Assembly (NCBI GenBank): GCA_030602265.1
Contig: JAUWAB010000016.1
Coordinates: 1-63,393 of the forward strand
Length of the DNA stretch: 63,393 nucleotides
Direction of reading: 5' to 3'
DNA from: Prolixibacteraceae bacterium
Lineage (GTDB): Bacteria; Bacteroidota; Bacteroidia; Bacteroidales; Prolixibacteraceae
Shown here: one piece after another, positions 18,676 through 28,343 of the stretch
Layout: each line of letters starts with the position of its first letter
Numbering within the stretch: the stretch's first letter is position 1
The notes under the pieces: model-generated
Told to the model about the DNA's origin: nothing
What the model saw: only the letters and a program-made list of their open reading frames with translations
Databases searched by the model: none
Translations under genes and position numbers: made by a program

Positions 18676-18694
18676 TTTGTATATATTTTGTATA
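18676..18694. promoter_or_regulatory. Phased direct repeat TTTGTATA x2 (inverted partner site)
   Basis: TTTGTATA occurs at 18676-18683 and 18687-18694, again with an 11-bp period. It is the inverted form of the pair at 18555-18573. The site ends 10 bp before the duplicated FAD-oxidoreductase fragment begins. Confidence 0.5.
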
Positions 18695-18704
18695 GGGTTC
18701 ATTT

Positions 18705-18834
18705 TATCGGTACAACCCACATTACCAACGGTTGTTACCGGCTTCACCCCGTGGAATGGAATATTGGCGAATCGGTGGGTTTGCTGGTGGTATATGCCCT
18801 GAAATATGGAGTCAGGCCTGTGGAGGTGCGGGAG
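18705..18834 (+). pseudogene. 130-bp fragment of FAD-oxidoreductase gene (direct repeat copy 1)
   Basis: These 130 bases are identical to 34107-34236, inside the intact FAD-dependent oxidoreductase gene (residues about 509-551, including GTTHITNGCYRLHPVEWN). Here the coding frame has no start and is closed shortly after by GCT TTA TGA. The flanks on both sides are unrelated to the intact gene. It lies in the intergenic region between the divergent beta-glucan operon and the ROK regulator. Together with the second copy it brackets the whole ROK-SusCD-FAD locus. Confidence 0.95.
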
Positions 18835-18926
18835 GCTTTATGATGCTTTTCCCCTTAAAAGATTTTTTTAATTATAACCTGCGCTTAAGGTCATCCAAAA
18901 ACATATTATAAAACATTATTTTTTAT

Positions 18927-18959
18927 GTTGCCGATATAATAAAATAATTTATAAATTTG
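18927..18959 (+). promoter_or_regulatory. Bacteroidota-type promoter for the ROK gene
   Basis: The -7 box TAAATTTG at 18952-18959 matches TAnnTTTG exactly, with GTTG at 18927-18930 as the -33 element, 21 bp upstream. Transcription should start near 18965, giving a leader of about 135 nt before the ROK ATG. Confidence 0.6.
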
Positions 18960-18990
18960 TCCGTATAAAATAAAACTAATTAAAAAACGA

Positions 18991-19041
18991 ATGGAACTGT
19001 TGACGAAGCCTGGCGAATATCACACCCTATGGTGCCGATAG
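18991..19041 (+). CDS. Possible 16-codon upstream reading frame in ROK leader
   Basis: ATG at 18991 to TAG at 19039-19041 encodes MELLTKPGEYHTLWCR. It falls within the predicted 5' leader of the ROK mRNA, 57 bp before the ROK start. No strong ribosome binding site is seen and no repeat of a regulatory amino acid stands out, so it may be chance. Confidence 0.2.
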   Translation: MELLTKPGEYHTLWCR

Positions 19042-19098
19042 TATACTGAACAGGAGATGTTTGGCAAGTATTGATAACTAAAACCATCAGATTTCATC

Positions 19099-20310
19099 AT
19101 GAACCTTTTCCTGAAAAACATTGAAGAGTTTAACCTGCAGAACAAACAGTACGCTCAAAAGCGGAAGATCATCAGCCTGCTGAACAAGTCGGAGATGCCC
19201 CTGACCATTCCTGTCATATGCCAGCGGGTGAAAATGAGCATTCCCACCGTTACCAAGCTGATCAACGAAATGTATGAAGCCGGTGTGATTGTGGAGGCCG
19301 GCAAATTAGAGACCGAAAGCGGTCGTCGACCGCTTCAGTATAAGGTGGATACTACTTATGCATACAGCATTGGGGTGGTTATTCTCCTGAAGGGCCTGGC
19401 AGTCTCGGTTTTTGACCTGAACATGGAAAAAGTCTGTAGCGCAGAGGATGACTCATTCGTCCTGGAAAATACACAAGAGTGCCTTTCCTATGTAATTTCA
19501 TTTATCCGGAAATCGCTGGAGGATTCAGGGGTATGTGAGGGCAGGATCTTAGGAATGGGTATCGGGATTACCGGGCGCGTGAACAGCCATACAGGGAAAT
19601 CATATAATTACTTCGATTTCCCGGAGGTTTCATTAGTTAACCATTTCAGTAACTATTTTTCTTTTCCGGTATACCTCGACAACGACACCAGGGTGTCCGG
19701 ATTAGCCGAACAAGTTTTCGGAAAAGCCATCGGCAGGAAAAATGCCTTCGTGGTTAACCTGAGCCGGGGGTTAGGACTGGTGATGATATCCAAAGGCGAA
19801 ATTATTGAGGGCGAGGAGTCTTTTGCCGGGGAATTCGGGCATATCCAGTTCGGGGATTCTGACCGCCTGTGTCTCTGCGGCAAGCGCGGATGTCTGGGTA
19901 CCGAGGTGTCGGGTTATGCCCTTGAACAGAATTTCAGGGAGGATATCCTGAAAGGCGGAAAATCGCTGCTTTCTGAGCAGAAAAATGCGGAATCCCTTCA
20001 ATACGAGGATATCCTGGATGCTGCCATGCACGGTGATGCCCTATGCATTTCCCTGGTTTACAATATCGGATTCAGGCTTGGCAGAGCCCTGGGCAGCATG
20101 ATCAATCTCCTGAACCCCGGTGTAATAATAATCGGGGGTACTTTCTTCCCGGTCAGAGATATTCTTTTGGACGCCATCAAGGCTGGCATGCGCCACACCG
20201 CTCTTTTGTTGCCACTCCGGTCTTGCGAAGTGATTTTTTCTTCCCTCGGATCTGATGCAGCCGTTAAAGGAGCCGGAGCCATCGTACTCCGCAAATTGAA
20301 GCTGATCTGA
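19099..20310 (+). CDS. ROK family transcriptional regulator
   Basis: The 403-residue protein has an N-terminal winged helix-turn-helix (about residues 20-75: IISLLNKSEMPLTIP, then MSIPTVTKLINEMYEAG) and a ROK sugar-kinase-like domain (about 95-400). The zinc-binding signature CLCGKRGCLG lies near residues 257-266, and GMGIGITGRV and NLSRGLGL are typical nucleotide/sugar-fold segments. NagC/Mlc-type relatives bind a sugar or sugar phosphate and release DNA. It is followed after 66 bp by susC on the same strand and is divergent from the beta-glucan operon, so it may control either or both, with the phased TATACAA repeats as candidate sites. Effector unknown. Confidence 0.9.
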   Translation: MNLFLKNIEEFNLQNKQYAQKRKIISLLNKSEMPLTIPVICQRVKMSIPTVTKLINEMYEAGVIVEAGKLETESGRRPLQYKVDTTYAYSIGVVILLKGLAVSVFDLNMEKVCSAEDDSFVLENTQECLSYVISFIRKSLEDSGVCEGRILGMGIGITGRVNSHTGKSYNYFDFPEVSLVNHFSNYFSFPVYLDNDTRVSGLAEQVFGKAIGRKNAFVVNLSRGLGLVMISKGEIIEGEESFAGEFGHIQFGDSDRLCLCGKRGCLGTEVSGYALEQNFREDILKGGKSLLSEQKNAESLQYEDILDAAMHGDALCISLVYNIGFRLGRALGSMINLLNPGVIIIGGTFFPVRDILLDAIKAGMRHTALLLPLRSCEVIFSSLGSDAAVKGAGAIVLRKLKLI

Positions 20311-20376
20311 CCAGAAATCCTTTCAGAATATTACATATAAGTATAAATTGAATTTTAAACCTTTAAATCTTTATGA

Positions 20377-23300
20377 ATGATGCATTTTCATCTTAAACAA
20401 CGGGTAAGTCCCAGATGGTGTGTATTCCTGGCATTTTTGCTGGTGTTTGCACACGGTGCCTGGGCGCAAAGCCTGATCAGGGGAACAGTGACCGATTCGA
20501 ACGGGCAACCCCTCGCTGGGGCTACCATTGCCCTCAAAGGGACAATGACAGGTACAACAACGGATGTAAACGGGAGTTTCTCCCTTAACCTTCCCTCCGG
20601 CAATGAGACACTGGTTTTTGCTTTTATCGGTTATGAAACACGGGAAGTCTCTTCAACGGGCCAGAGTTTTCTGAATGTGGTCCTCAATGAACGCACCGAG
20701 GGTATTGATGAGGTAGTGGTTGTGGGATACGGAGCCCAGAGAAGGGGCAGTATTACAGGGGCAGTATCACAGGTCGGCGGTGAGGAGCTGCTGAAAAGAC
20801 CGGTTGGCAACATCAGCAATATGTTAGGCGGACTGGTTCCCGGCGTAATTTCCCTGCAGCAGTCGGGGCAGCCCGGATCTGACGGATCGAGTATTCTCGT
20901 TCGCGGATCGGGGGCGAAATATATCGTGGATGGTATCGAAAGGTCCATCTCAGAAATCGATCCCAATGAAATCGCAAGCATCTCCGTACTTAAGGACGCC
21001 TCTTCCGCTTCGGTGTACGGACTGGATGCCAATTCCGTGGTTATCGTAACCACCAGGCGCGGTGCAACCGCTCCTTCAAGGATCACTTTTACAGGGGCTT
21101 ATGGTGTAAGTACCAATACCTCGATGCTCAATATGCTCGATGGCCCGGGATACGCCTACTGGTACAACAAAGCGCGCGAAATGGACGGTGATGCCCCGGT
21201 TTTCTCTTCTGCCCATGTGGAAAAGATGACCAACGGCGATCCGACTGACGGCTGGCACAACACCAACTGGTATAAGGAGACCTTTGGCATTGGAAGCAAT
21301 ATGAACCTGAATGTCAATGCTACAGGGGGTACCGAAAAAATCAAGTATTTCGTGTCGCTGGGCAACTACAACCAGGAAGGTAATGTAAAAGGTTTTGATT
21401 ATAACCGCATAAACCTGCGGTCCAATATCGATGCGGTGATTGCCAATCATCTGGAGCTGACTTTCGATGTTTCAGGAAGGATCGAGGAGCGTAAGCGTCC
21501 TGGTTATTCCGCCTCCCCGGGCGACTGGAACAATATTCCCCAACAGGCCATCCGGGCGCATCCGTACGTGCCGGCCGAAATGAATGGTGAACCTGTGTCC
21601 ACGCGGACTTCCAGTTCCTATGTAAATCCGCTTGCCGCATCGGCTCTAACAGGTTATAACACCTCAAAGACCAATATTCTGCAAACCAACTTTGCCCTGA
21701 ATTACGATGCTCCTTTCCTTAAAGGATTAAGCTTTAAATTCCTGACAGCTTATGATATTTCCTATCAGACTTCTAAGGGCTTCTCGACTCCTTACTACAC
21801 CTGGGTGGCAACAGCGCCTACCTCGCAATCGGGGGACATCAGCTATGTGAGGACCTATGATGCCCGGGGGACAAATACCAGTCTTACCGAAGGTCTTGGC
21901 CATTACAGCCATCTGACCACCAACTCCAGCATGAAGTACCAGAACAGCTTCGGATTGCATAATGTTACCTTTCTCGGACTGGCTGAAACCATTCAGCGCG
22001 ATGGTAACCGTTTTTCGGCAACCGGGTATGGCTTTGACATTCCTCAATTGGATGAGCTGAGTTTTGCTAAGTTAAAGGAAAAGAATGTTGTCTCCGGAAG
22101 TAGTTATCAGCAGAGAACTTCAGGTTTTCTGGCCCGATTGAATTATGATTACAACCATCTCTATCTTGCTGAATTGTCTTATCGGTATGACGGCAGCTAT
22201 GTCTTTGGAGGAATGGTCAAAGGGAAAAGATGGAGCCCTTTTCCCGCAGCATCCATCGGATGGCGTATGTCGAACGAAGAATGGTTTAAGAATGCAGTCC
22301 ACTTTGTCGATAACCTCAAGCTAAGAGCCAGTATCGGACTTACCGGAACAACAGAAATTCCAGCCTATTATTACCTGAATACGCTGTCATTCCTGGCCGA
22401 TCCGGCAGTAGTACTCGGCGGCGAGGCACAAAGCGGGCTGATTACTTCCAGGCCTGCCAATATTAACCTGACCTGGGCAAAAGCCCTTCAGTACAATGGC
22501 GGGGTGGAAGCTACGCTTTGGAGCGGAATGCTTGGTTTCGAATTCGATGTATTCTACAAGTACATCTATGATATGCTCAGTACCGTTGACGCTACCTTCC
22601 CTGACTCATACGGCGGGTACGTTTATGGTTATGCAAACAATAACAAACAGGACCACAAGGGTTTTGAAGTAACGGTCAACCACCGCAACAAACTTGGTGA
22701 TTTCCGGTACCGGTTTGGCGTTAACGGAACCTATACCCTGCGCAGGTGGCTCAGGTACGGCGACTCCGCCAATACCCCCGACTGGCTGAAACTGACCGGT
22801 AAAGAAGTAGGTTCACAGGTGGGATTTATTGCGCTGGGCCTGTTTCAGAGCCAGGAGGAGATCGACAACTCGGCACTTATTGAGGGTAAGGCTGTCCGTG
22901 TCGGAGATATCAAGTACCTTGACCGCAACGGCGATGGCAAGATTTCCTATGAACAGGACAGGGGTTATATCGGTAAGTCAGCCTATCCCAAGTTCGTGGG
23001 CGCTTTCAATTTCGACGCCTCATGGAAAGGATTTGATGCGGCTTTCATATGGCAGGGAGCCCTTGGCCGTGATGTGGCGCTGACTGGTGTTTACAGCGGA
23101 GGTATCATGGATAATACTTCCATGACCAAGCCTTTCTATCACGGAGGAAACTCACCGGCTTACCTGGTTGAAAATTCCTGGAGGGAAGACAATCCCAATG
23201 CAGAATTTCCGCGTCTGGCGATCGTATCGGCAAGTTCCAACAATGCATACTCCTCTTCCTACTGGTATCGTAACGGAGATTATATCCGTCTGAAAACCGC

Positions 23301-23499
23301 ACAAATCGGATACACCATTCCGCAGAATCTACTCAAGGGCATTGGTATCTATGGTGTCAGGATTCATGCTGACGGACAGAATCTTCTTACCTTCAGTAAA
23401 TTAAACAAGTATAATATTGACCCGGAACAGCCCGGAGTATCCAATGGTTACTATCCTCAGCAAAGAGTATTTTCCATGGGTTTAAAACTTACATTTTAA
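20377..23499 (+). CDS. SusC-family TonB-dependent outer-membrane receptor
   Basis: The 1040-residue protein starts MMHFHLKQRV with a signal peptide cut near AHGAWAQS. A CarboxypepD_reg-like domain follows (LIRGTVTDSNGQPLAGATIALKG), then the SusC box EVVVVGYGAQRRGSITGAV, the plug (residues about 125-230), and a barrel ending MGLKLTF with terminal Phe. The start may be either of two adjacent ATGs (20377 or 20380). It forms the import pore lidded by the SusD-like protein encoded 17 bp downstream. The substrate is not evident from the sequence. Confidence 0.95.
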   Translation: MMHFHLKQRVSPRWCVFLAFLLVFAHGAWAQSLIRGTVTDSNGQPLAGATIALKGTMTGTTTDVNGSFSLNLPSGNETLVFAFIGYETREVSSTGQSFLNVVLNERTEGIDEVVVVGYGAQRRGSITGAVSQVGGEELLKRPVGNISNMLGGLVPGVISLQQSGQPGSDGSSILVRGSGAKYIVDGIERSISEIDPNEIASISVLKDASSASVYGLDANSVVIVTTRRGATAPSRITFTGAYGVSTNTSMLNMLDGPGYAYWYNKAREMDGDAPVFSSAHVEKMTNGDPTDGWHNTNWYKETFGIGSNMNLNVNATGGTEKIKYFVSLGNYNQEGNVKGFDYNRINLRSNIDAVIANHLELTFDVSGRIEERKRPGYSASPGDWNNIPQQAIRAHPYVPAEMNGEPVSTRTSSSYVNPLAASALTGYNTSKTNILQTNFALNYDAPFLKGLSFKFLTAYDISYQTSKGFSTPYYTWVATAPTSQSGDISYVRTYDARGTNTSLTEGLGHYSHLTTNSSMKYQNSFGLHNVTFLGLAETIQRDGNRFSATGYGFDIPQLDELSFAKLKEKNVVSGSSYQQRTSGFLARLNYDYNHLYLAELSYRYDGSYVFGGMVKGKRWSPFPAASIGWRMSNEEWFKNAVHFVDNLKLRASIGLTGTTEIPAYYYLNTLSFLADPAVVLGGEAQSGLITSRPANINLTWAKALQYNGGVEATLWSGMLGFEFDVFYKYIYDMLSTVDATFPDSYGGYVYGYANNNKQDHKGFEVTVNHRNKLGDFRYRFGVNGTYTLRRWLRYGDSANTPDWLKLTGKEVGSQVGFIALGLFQSQEEIDNSALIEGKAVRVGDIKYLDRNGDGKISYEQDRGYIGKSAYPKFVGAFNFDASWKGFDAAFIWQGALGRDVALTGVYSGGIMDNTSMTKPFYHGGNSPAYLVENSWREDNPNAEFPRLAIVSASSNNAYSSSYWYRNGDYIRLKTAQIGYTIPQNLLKGIGIYGVRIHADGQNLLTFSKLNKYNIDPEQPGVSNGYYPQQRVFSMGLKLTF

Positions 23500-23516
23500 C
23501 GTAAAACCTTGATGCT

Positions 23517-25148
23517 ATGATAAATAATATATTTAAAACTGCACTGGTGCTGGCATTCGCCATATTCATCGGATGTGATGATTATCTGGATACTACGGCT
23601 ACCGACAGGATCTCCGATAAGATTGTGTGGGAGAGTGAAGCCAACATCAAACTGTATGTGAATGCTTTTTACCCTTACATTGACCGTTATGGCAATTTCG
23701 GCAATTCGCAGTTCAGTGGTAACCTGACTGAAGGATTGACCGAGACTATGAAATATGGTTCGTATGTTCCCGGTTCCCGGGCCGGCGATGCCAATATGTA
23801 TGTTTTCACTCCTGAAATGATGAGTCCTTCGGGAAGCCTGCTCAATACATGGGGAACCACTTATGAGCGGATCCGCAGGGTCAACGAATTTTTGGTTGGG
23901 CTTGAAAAATACTCTACTCTTGAGACCGAGAAGAATAAGATTTATGAGGGACAAGCCCGTTTTTTCCGAGCGTTCCTCTATTTCCAGTTAGCTAAACGCC
24001 ATGGAGGGGTTATCCTCTATACGGATATGAATCTTCAGAAAGATAAAAACCGCAGCAGTGCTGAAGAAACCTGGAACCTGATCGCAGATGACCTGGATTT
24101 TGCAGCTTCTGTGCTGCCTGTTACCTGGGATAATGCCAACAAAGGCAGGGTAACCAAAGGTGCAGCATTAGCGCTGAAATCACGCGCCATGCTTTATGCC
24201 CAGCGCTGGCAGGCTGCCAAAGACGCTGCTGATGCGGTTATTGCGTTGAATATATATTCCCTTACCGGAAATTACAAGGATTCCTGGAAAGGCGGAAATT
24301 CTGAATCGATACTGGAATACAACTACCTGATTACTGGACCAAACCATACGTTCGACAAGGACTATGCAACTTTCGGAGAGATCGAGAACCAGGGTGGCAG
24401 CGGAACGCCTACCCAGGAGATGGTTGAATCTTATGAAAGCAAGGATGGTGCAAAAGTGGACTGGAGTACCTGGCATGTGAAGGGCGGTACCACAACCAGA
24501 CCTCCGTGGGAAAATCTGGAACCCCGTTTCGCCGCGACCATTATTTATAATGGTTCGACCTGGAAAGGAAGGGTCATGGAGAACTGTGTGGACGGTACCA
24601 ACGGAAGATATATGGGTTATCGCGACGATACTTACGCCAAGGGAAGGACCACTACAGGCTATTACCTCAGGAAGTTTATGAACGAGTCGCATACCGATCT
24701 GATCACTTACAGGAGTACCCAGACCTGGGTGGAACTCCGCCTGGCTGAGGTTTACCTGAACCGCGCCGAAGCCAGTTTCAGGCTTGGAAATTCCAATCCT
24801 GCTCTCAGCGACCTGAATGTTGTACGCGGCCGGGTAAACCTTCCTCCATTGAACGGACTCTCAGGCGATGCCCTGTTTGATGCAATCCGTCAGGAGAGAA
24901 AAATCGAATTAGCCTTCGAAGGTCACCTCTATTGGGATATGCGCAGATGGAAACTGGCCCATGTAGATTATAACGGCTACCGGGTTCACGGTATGAAAAT
25001 TTCACGTCATGAGGCCGGATTCCATTACGAATTGGTGGATTGCGACCTTCAGGACCGTAAATTCCTTGAAAAGACCTATGTGCTGCCGGTTCCATACAGT
25101 GAAATGGAGAACAATGCAGCTATTGAACAATATGATGAATGGAAATAA
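23517..25148 (+). CDS. SusD/RagB-family glycan-binding lipoprotein
   Basis: The 543-residue protein has a lipobox ending IFIGC (about residue 20) followed by DDYLDTT, the usual SusD beginning. Helical TPR-like segments (EGQARFFRAFLYFQLAKRHGGV, ALALKSRAMLYAQRW) and the late block LRLAEVYLNRAEASFRLGN, IRQERKIELAFEGHLYWDMRRWK are diagnostic. It pairs with the SusC protein and follows it by 17 bp. It is the surface lid of the transporter; ligand unknown. Confidence 0.95.
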   Translation: MINNIFKTALVLAFAIFIGCDDYLDTTATDRISDKIVWESEANIKLYVNAFYPYIDRYGNFGNSQFSGNLTEGLTETMKYGSYVPGSRAGDANMYVFTPEMMSPSGSLLNTWGTTYERIRRVNEFLVGLEKYSTLETEKNKIYEGQARFFRAFLYFQLAKRHGGVILYTDMNLQKDKNRSSAEETWNLIADDLDFAASVLPVTWDNANKGRVTKGAALALKSRAMLYAQRWQAAKDAADAVIALNIYSLTGNYKDSWKGGNSESILEYNYLITGPNHTFDKDYATFGEIENQGGSGTPTQEMVESYESKDGAKVDWSTWHVKGGTTTRPPWENLEPRFAATIIYNGSTWKGRVMENCVDGTNGRYMGYRDDTYAKGRTTTGYYLRKFMNESHTDLITYRSTQTWVELRLAEVYLNRAEASFRLGNSNPALSDLNVVRGRVNLPPLNGLSGDALFDAIRQERKIELAFEGHLYWDMRRWKLAHVDYNGYRVHGMKISRHEAGFHYELVDCDLQDRKFLEKTYVLPVPYSEMENNAAIEQYDEWK

Positions 25149-25159
25149 ATATAATAATC

Positions 25160-26836
25160 ATGAAGAGAAATATTTGGACAATACTGATGCTCTCCATCCT
25201 GCTTTTTGCGGGAGGATGTCATGAACCGGATGAATTGCTCCCGCCGGTATCGCGGCACGGTATCAACAGTATCACGGCAACATTCGAAGACGGAACCGGG
25301 GTATTTACCGGCTATTTTGCCGAAGGAAGTAACGAGATCGTTATTCCGATTCCTTATTACTTTCCTGAAAGCAGCAATAACCAGGTAGGCCAGGAAAAAC
25401 TGAAAAGGATGCGCGTAAAGGCAAATCTGGATGACAATGTGATTGTCAGTCCGGCGCTTTTATACATGGACCTCACCCAAAACAATGTCATTACCGTGAC
25501 CGACCAGCTTAAACAGCAGAAGCAATATACGGTCAGGGGAGAGATACGGAAAAGCTCTGAATGCCAGATAACGGAATTCAGTTTGCCTTCGATCGGGCTT
25601 GCAGGGGTTATTAACGAAAATGCCAAAACCATTTCACTGGTAGCCGTGGAAGAGATTCCTGAAGTACTGGCTTCAGTTACGCTTTCCTATCATGCTACCA
25701 TCAGTCCTGATCCGCGGGTTGTGGCCCTTGATTACAACACTCAGCCCCAACTGACCGTAACTGCCCACGACGGGGTGACCAGTCAGGTATATACGGTGCT
25801 TAAGGAGACTCCGGTCAAATTGCCTTACGGGATACGTTCGGGTAGTGCCAAGTTATTGTTTGCCAAGCAGCTCAAAGCTGATTTGGGGATCACTACTGAC
25901 CATCTCACAGGAGGGATTGCCGCCACCAGGGAGCATGTTATCCTTAATACCAGAAATGCCAACTCAATTTATATCCACGCCAAGACCGGTGAGAAACTCG
26001 GCGAAGTCGAACTGGGCGATATTAAGGGAAGTCTCACCAACTTCTATAATACGGCCGACGATAATGGAAATGTGCTGATTTGTAACCTGGCGCCCAACGC
26101 GGGATCGTTCAAGGTCTGGAAATTAGCCTCGGTAACCTCATCACCCGAACTGATGATCGAGTGGAACGGCGAGGTAGCTATCGGACGTAAACTTTCCGTG
26201 ATGGGTAGCATCGACAGCGATGCCATTATCACTGCCCCGATATTGGCGGCAGGCCAGAGATTTGCAAGATGGACCGTCACGGGTGGGCAGCTCACTTCGC
26301 AGACGCCAGAGATCATTACCATGAGCGGCCTGGAAAAAGGATGGACCACCAATGCCGATATCATTTATACATCGGCTACTGATCTGAGCAGTGATTATTT
26401 TGTGGCTTCATACTCCGATAATACTTTTGCCTGGGTGAATGGAAACACCAATACCGTGCGTAAAAAACTGGATGGAATTAGTGCAAACTATATTCCCAAT
26501 GCGGTGGATTATGTAACCTTTAACAATGCTAAATACACCACCCTCAACTGGGTGAACAGTTTCAACTGGGGAGCAGCCGATGCAGTCTGGATGCTTGATG
26601 TGAGCAATGATGCCAACTTTACCGGTAATCTGGAAACCTATACCTGCCCTGCGGTGGTTTGGCAGTCCGACAGGGACAAGTGGGGACCCAAAGGAATCAC
26701 GCCTGTGGTTCCCAATACCAACGGTACCGGTGATGTCGCCTTTACTGTTTCCGAAGATGGTTACTTCCTCTATCTCTATTTCATGTTCACTAATGGTTTT
26801 GTTGTCGGCTATCAGTTCGATTGCATAGATATGTAG
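25160..26836 (+). CDS. DUF5018-like surface lipoprotein in SusE position
   Basis: The start is set at the ATG at 25160 (MKRNIWTILML), 11 bp after the susD stop; a longer frame would overlap susD. The 558-residue product has a lipobox LLFAGGC and two N-terminal beta-sandwich repeats. The first ends QYTVRGEI; the second begins CQITEFSLP and ends VYTVLKETP, the pattern of the DUF5018 family. From about residue 220 a propeller-like region follows (EHVILNTRNANSIYIHAKTGEKLGEV, NGNVLICNLAP, DYFVASYSDNTFAWVNG). It probably acts as the surface glycan-binding partner of the SusCD pair. Family assignment is from memory of the domain pattern. Confidence 0.75.
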   Translation: MKRNIWTILMLSILLFAGGCHEPDELLPPVSRHGINSITATFEDGTGVFTGYFAEGSNEIVIPIPYYFPESSNNQVGQEKLKRMRVKANLDDNVIVSPALLYMDLTQNNVITVTDQLKQQKQYTVRGEIRKSSECQITEFSLPSIGLAGVINENAKTISLVAVEEIPEVLASVTLSYHATISPDPRVVALDYNTQPQLTVTAHDGVTSQVYTVLKETPVKLPYGIRSGSAKLLFAKQLKADLGITTDHLTGGIAATREHVILNTRNANSIYIHAKTGEKLGEVELGDIKGSLTNFYNTADDNGNVLICNLAPNAGSFKVWKLASVTSSPELMIEWNGEVAIGRKLSVMGSIDSDAIITAPILAAGQRFARWTVTGGQLTSQTPEIITMSGLEKGWTTNADIIYTSATDLSSDYFVASYSDNTFAWVNGNTNTVRKKLDGISANYIPNAVDYVTFNNAKYTTLNWVNSFNWGAADAVWMLDVSNDANFTGNLETYTCPAVVWQSDRDKWGPKGITPVVPNTNGTGDVAFTVSEDGYFLYLYFMFTNGFVVGYQFDCIDM

Positions 26837-26845
26837 AATTGACTA

Positions 26846-26884
26846 ATTTGGTATCCCCGGATTCCGGGGATACCAAATCTTTTT
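26846..26884 (+). terminator. Strong intrinsic terminator inside the locus
   Basis: A perfect 16-bp inverted repeat, ATTTGGTATCCCCGGA (26846-26861) and its complement (26863-26878), is followed by CTTTTT. It lies 10 bp after the lipoprotein stop and 25 bp before the next gene, so it should separate or attenuate expression of the GHL10-FAD half relative to susCD. Confidence 0.85.
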
Positions 26885-26908
26885 AAAATGGATTAATAGA
26901 TTATCTGA

Positions 26909-28288
26909 ATGAATACATGGATCAGGTTTGTTGCATCAATCGGACTGATATGTCTGACAATGATGTTATTCCTTTCATCCTGCGGAAAGGACAATGACAA
27001 AGAGTATGAATGGGAGTGGGACGATGATACCGATGTGTCGGCAAAACCCCGCTATATCTGGATTGATGCGGCTGCCAATTTTCCCGATTTCGCCAACAAC
27101 AGGGAAAACATCGTCAGGGACCTTACCCTTGCCAAAGATGCCGGATTCACTGATATCGTGGTGGATGTAAGGCCAACCACCGGGGATGTGCTCTTTGCCA
27201 CCGATGTGGTCGCACAGGTGCAGTGGCTGGGAGCCTGGAGATCGGGAACATATCAGAAGTTTGTGCGTACCGCTACATGGGATTATCTGGAAGCTTTCAT
27301 CGAAGCCGGCCATAACCTGGGACTGAAGGTTCATGCAGGTATCAATACGTTCACCGGAGGCAACTCCAACTCCCTGGGGAATGAAGGTGTTCTTTACAGG
27401 GATCCGGTAAAATCGGAATGGGCCACACAACTGCTGACTACCAACGGGATCGTCAGTACCCTCCAGCAGGGGAGCGGTCAGAAGTTCTTTAACCCTGTCA
27501 GGGATGATGTGCAGAATTATCTTCTCGACCTTATTGAAGACCTTGCTGCATACGACGGACTCGACGGGATCATTCTGGACAGGGGCCGTTTCAGTGACCT
27601 GAACAGCGATTTTTCAAACTACACCAAAACCAGGTTCGAAGAATTTCTCGGATATAAAGTACTCAATTTTCCGGGTGATGTAATGGCCCCGGGTACCCGG
27701 ACAGGCAGCCTTCCCTCGTCATTGCCGGTTTACTTCAAGCCCTGGCTGGAGTTCCGTGCAAAAACGATATACGATTTTATGGCCAAAGCCCGCACAAGGG
27801 TGAAAGCAGTTAATCCGTCCATCTCTTTTGGGGTCTATGTTGGCGGCTGGTATTCCACTTATTACGAAAATGGCGTTAACTGGGCGAGCCCCGACTACAA
27901 CACCGCAGCTACCTATTCTCAGTGGGCATCCCCGAATTACAAAAACCATGGCTATGCCAAACTGATGGACGTCATCCTGATAGGTGCTTATGCCTCTCCC
28001 ACGCGGATTTACGGTACCAGTGAATGGACCGTTCAGGGTTTTTGTTCCCGCGCGAAAGACCTTATCCGGAAAGATGCCCTTGTAGTGGGGGGGCCTGACG
28101 TGGGGAACGGTGAATGGGCAACAGCCAGCGATGCGGTGGTCAATAACGCCATCATCCAGTCGGTGGATGCAGCCATCAATGCCTGCGACGGATATTTCCT
28201 TTTTGATATGATTCACCTTAAGAACAAAAACCAATGGCAATACGTAAAGCAGGGCATTAGTAAGGTGGTTTCTGCCGGAGGAAAGTAA
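26909..28288 (+). CDS. GHL10 (glycosyl hydrolase-like 10) lipoprotein
   Basis: The 459-residue protein has a signal with lipobox FLSSC (Cys25) and then a strongly acidic linker (KEYEWEWDDDTD). The GHL10/DUF187-type barrel begins PRYIWIDAAANF and contains GFTDIVVDVRPTTGDVLF, HNLGLKVHAGINTF and the presumed active-site segment DGIILDRGRFSD. The characterised family member DigH (YngK) of E. coli cleaves peptide-free peptidoglycan strands. Its paralogue follows 55 bp downstream. The strong terminator upstream suggests it may need its own promoter, though no clear box was found. Substrate unknown. Confidence 0.85.
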   Translation: MNTWIRFVASIGLICLTMMLFLSSCGKDNDKEYEWEWDDDTDVSAKPRYIWIDAAANFPDFANNRENIVRDLTLAKDAGFTDIVVDVRPTTGDVLFATDVVAQVQWLGAWRSGTYQKFVRTATWDYLEAFIEAGHNLGLKVHAGINTFTGGNSNSLGNEGVLYRDPVKSEWATQLLTTNGIVSTLQQGSGQKFFNPVRDDVQNYLLDLIEDLAAYDGLDGIILDRGRFSDLNSDFSNYTKTRFEEFLGYKVLNFPGDVMAPGTRTGSLPSSLPVYFKPWLEFRAKTIYDFMAKARTRVKAVNPSISFGVYVGGWYSTYYENGVNWASPDYNTAATYSQWASPNYKNHGYAKLMDVILIGAYASPTRIYGTSEWTVQGFCSRAKDLIRKDALVVGGPDVGNGEWATASDAVVNNAIIQSVDAAINACDGYFLFDMIHLKNKNQWQYVKQGISKVVSAGGK

Positions 28289-28343
28289 TCCGTTGGGATT
28301 TATTCAGACTTAAAATGGTTAAAATAAAGAAATTGTACAGCTA

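Larger units (their letters stand above)
18477..19098. other. Divergent intergenic control region
   Basis: The 622 bp between the beta-glucan operon and the ROK gene contain the two phased TATACAA-type repeat pairs, the duplicated 130-bp fragment, a consensus Bacteroidota promoter at 18927-18959, and a small reading frame at 18991-19041. No full-size gene is present. Confidence 0.8.

Noticed and set aside
18640-18843. A 67-codon gene in the divergent intergenic region
   Set aside because: Its C-terminal half is the duplicated fragment of the FAD-oxidoreductase gene and the N-terminal half is low-complexity hydrophobic sequence. It is treated as a gene remnant.
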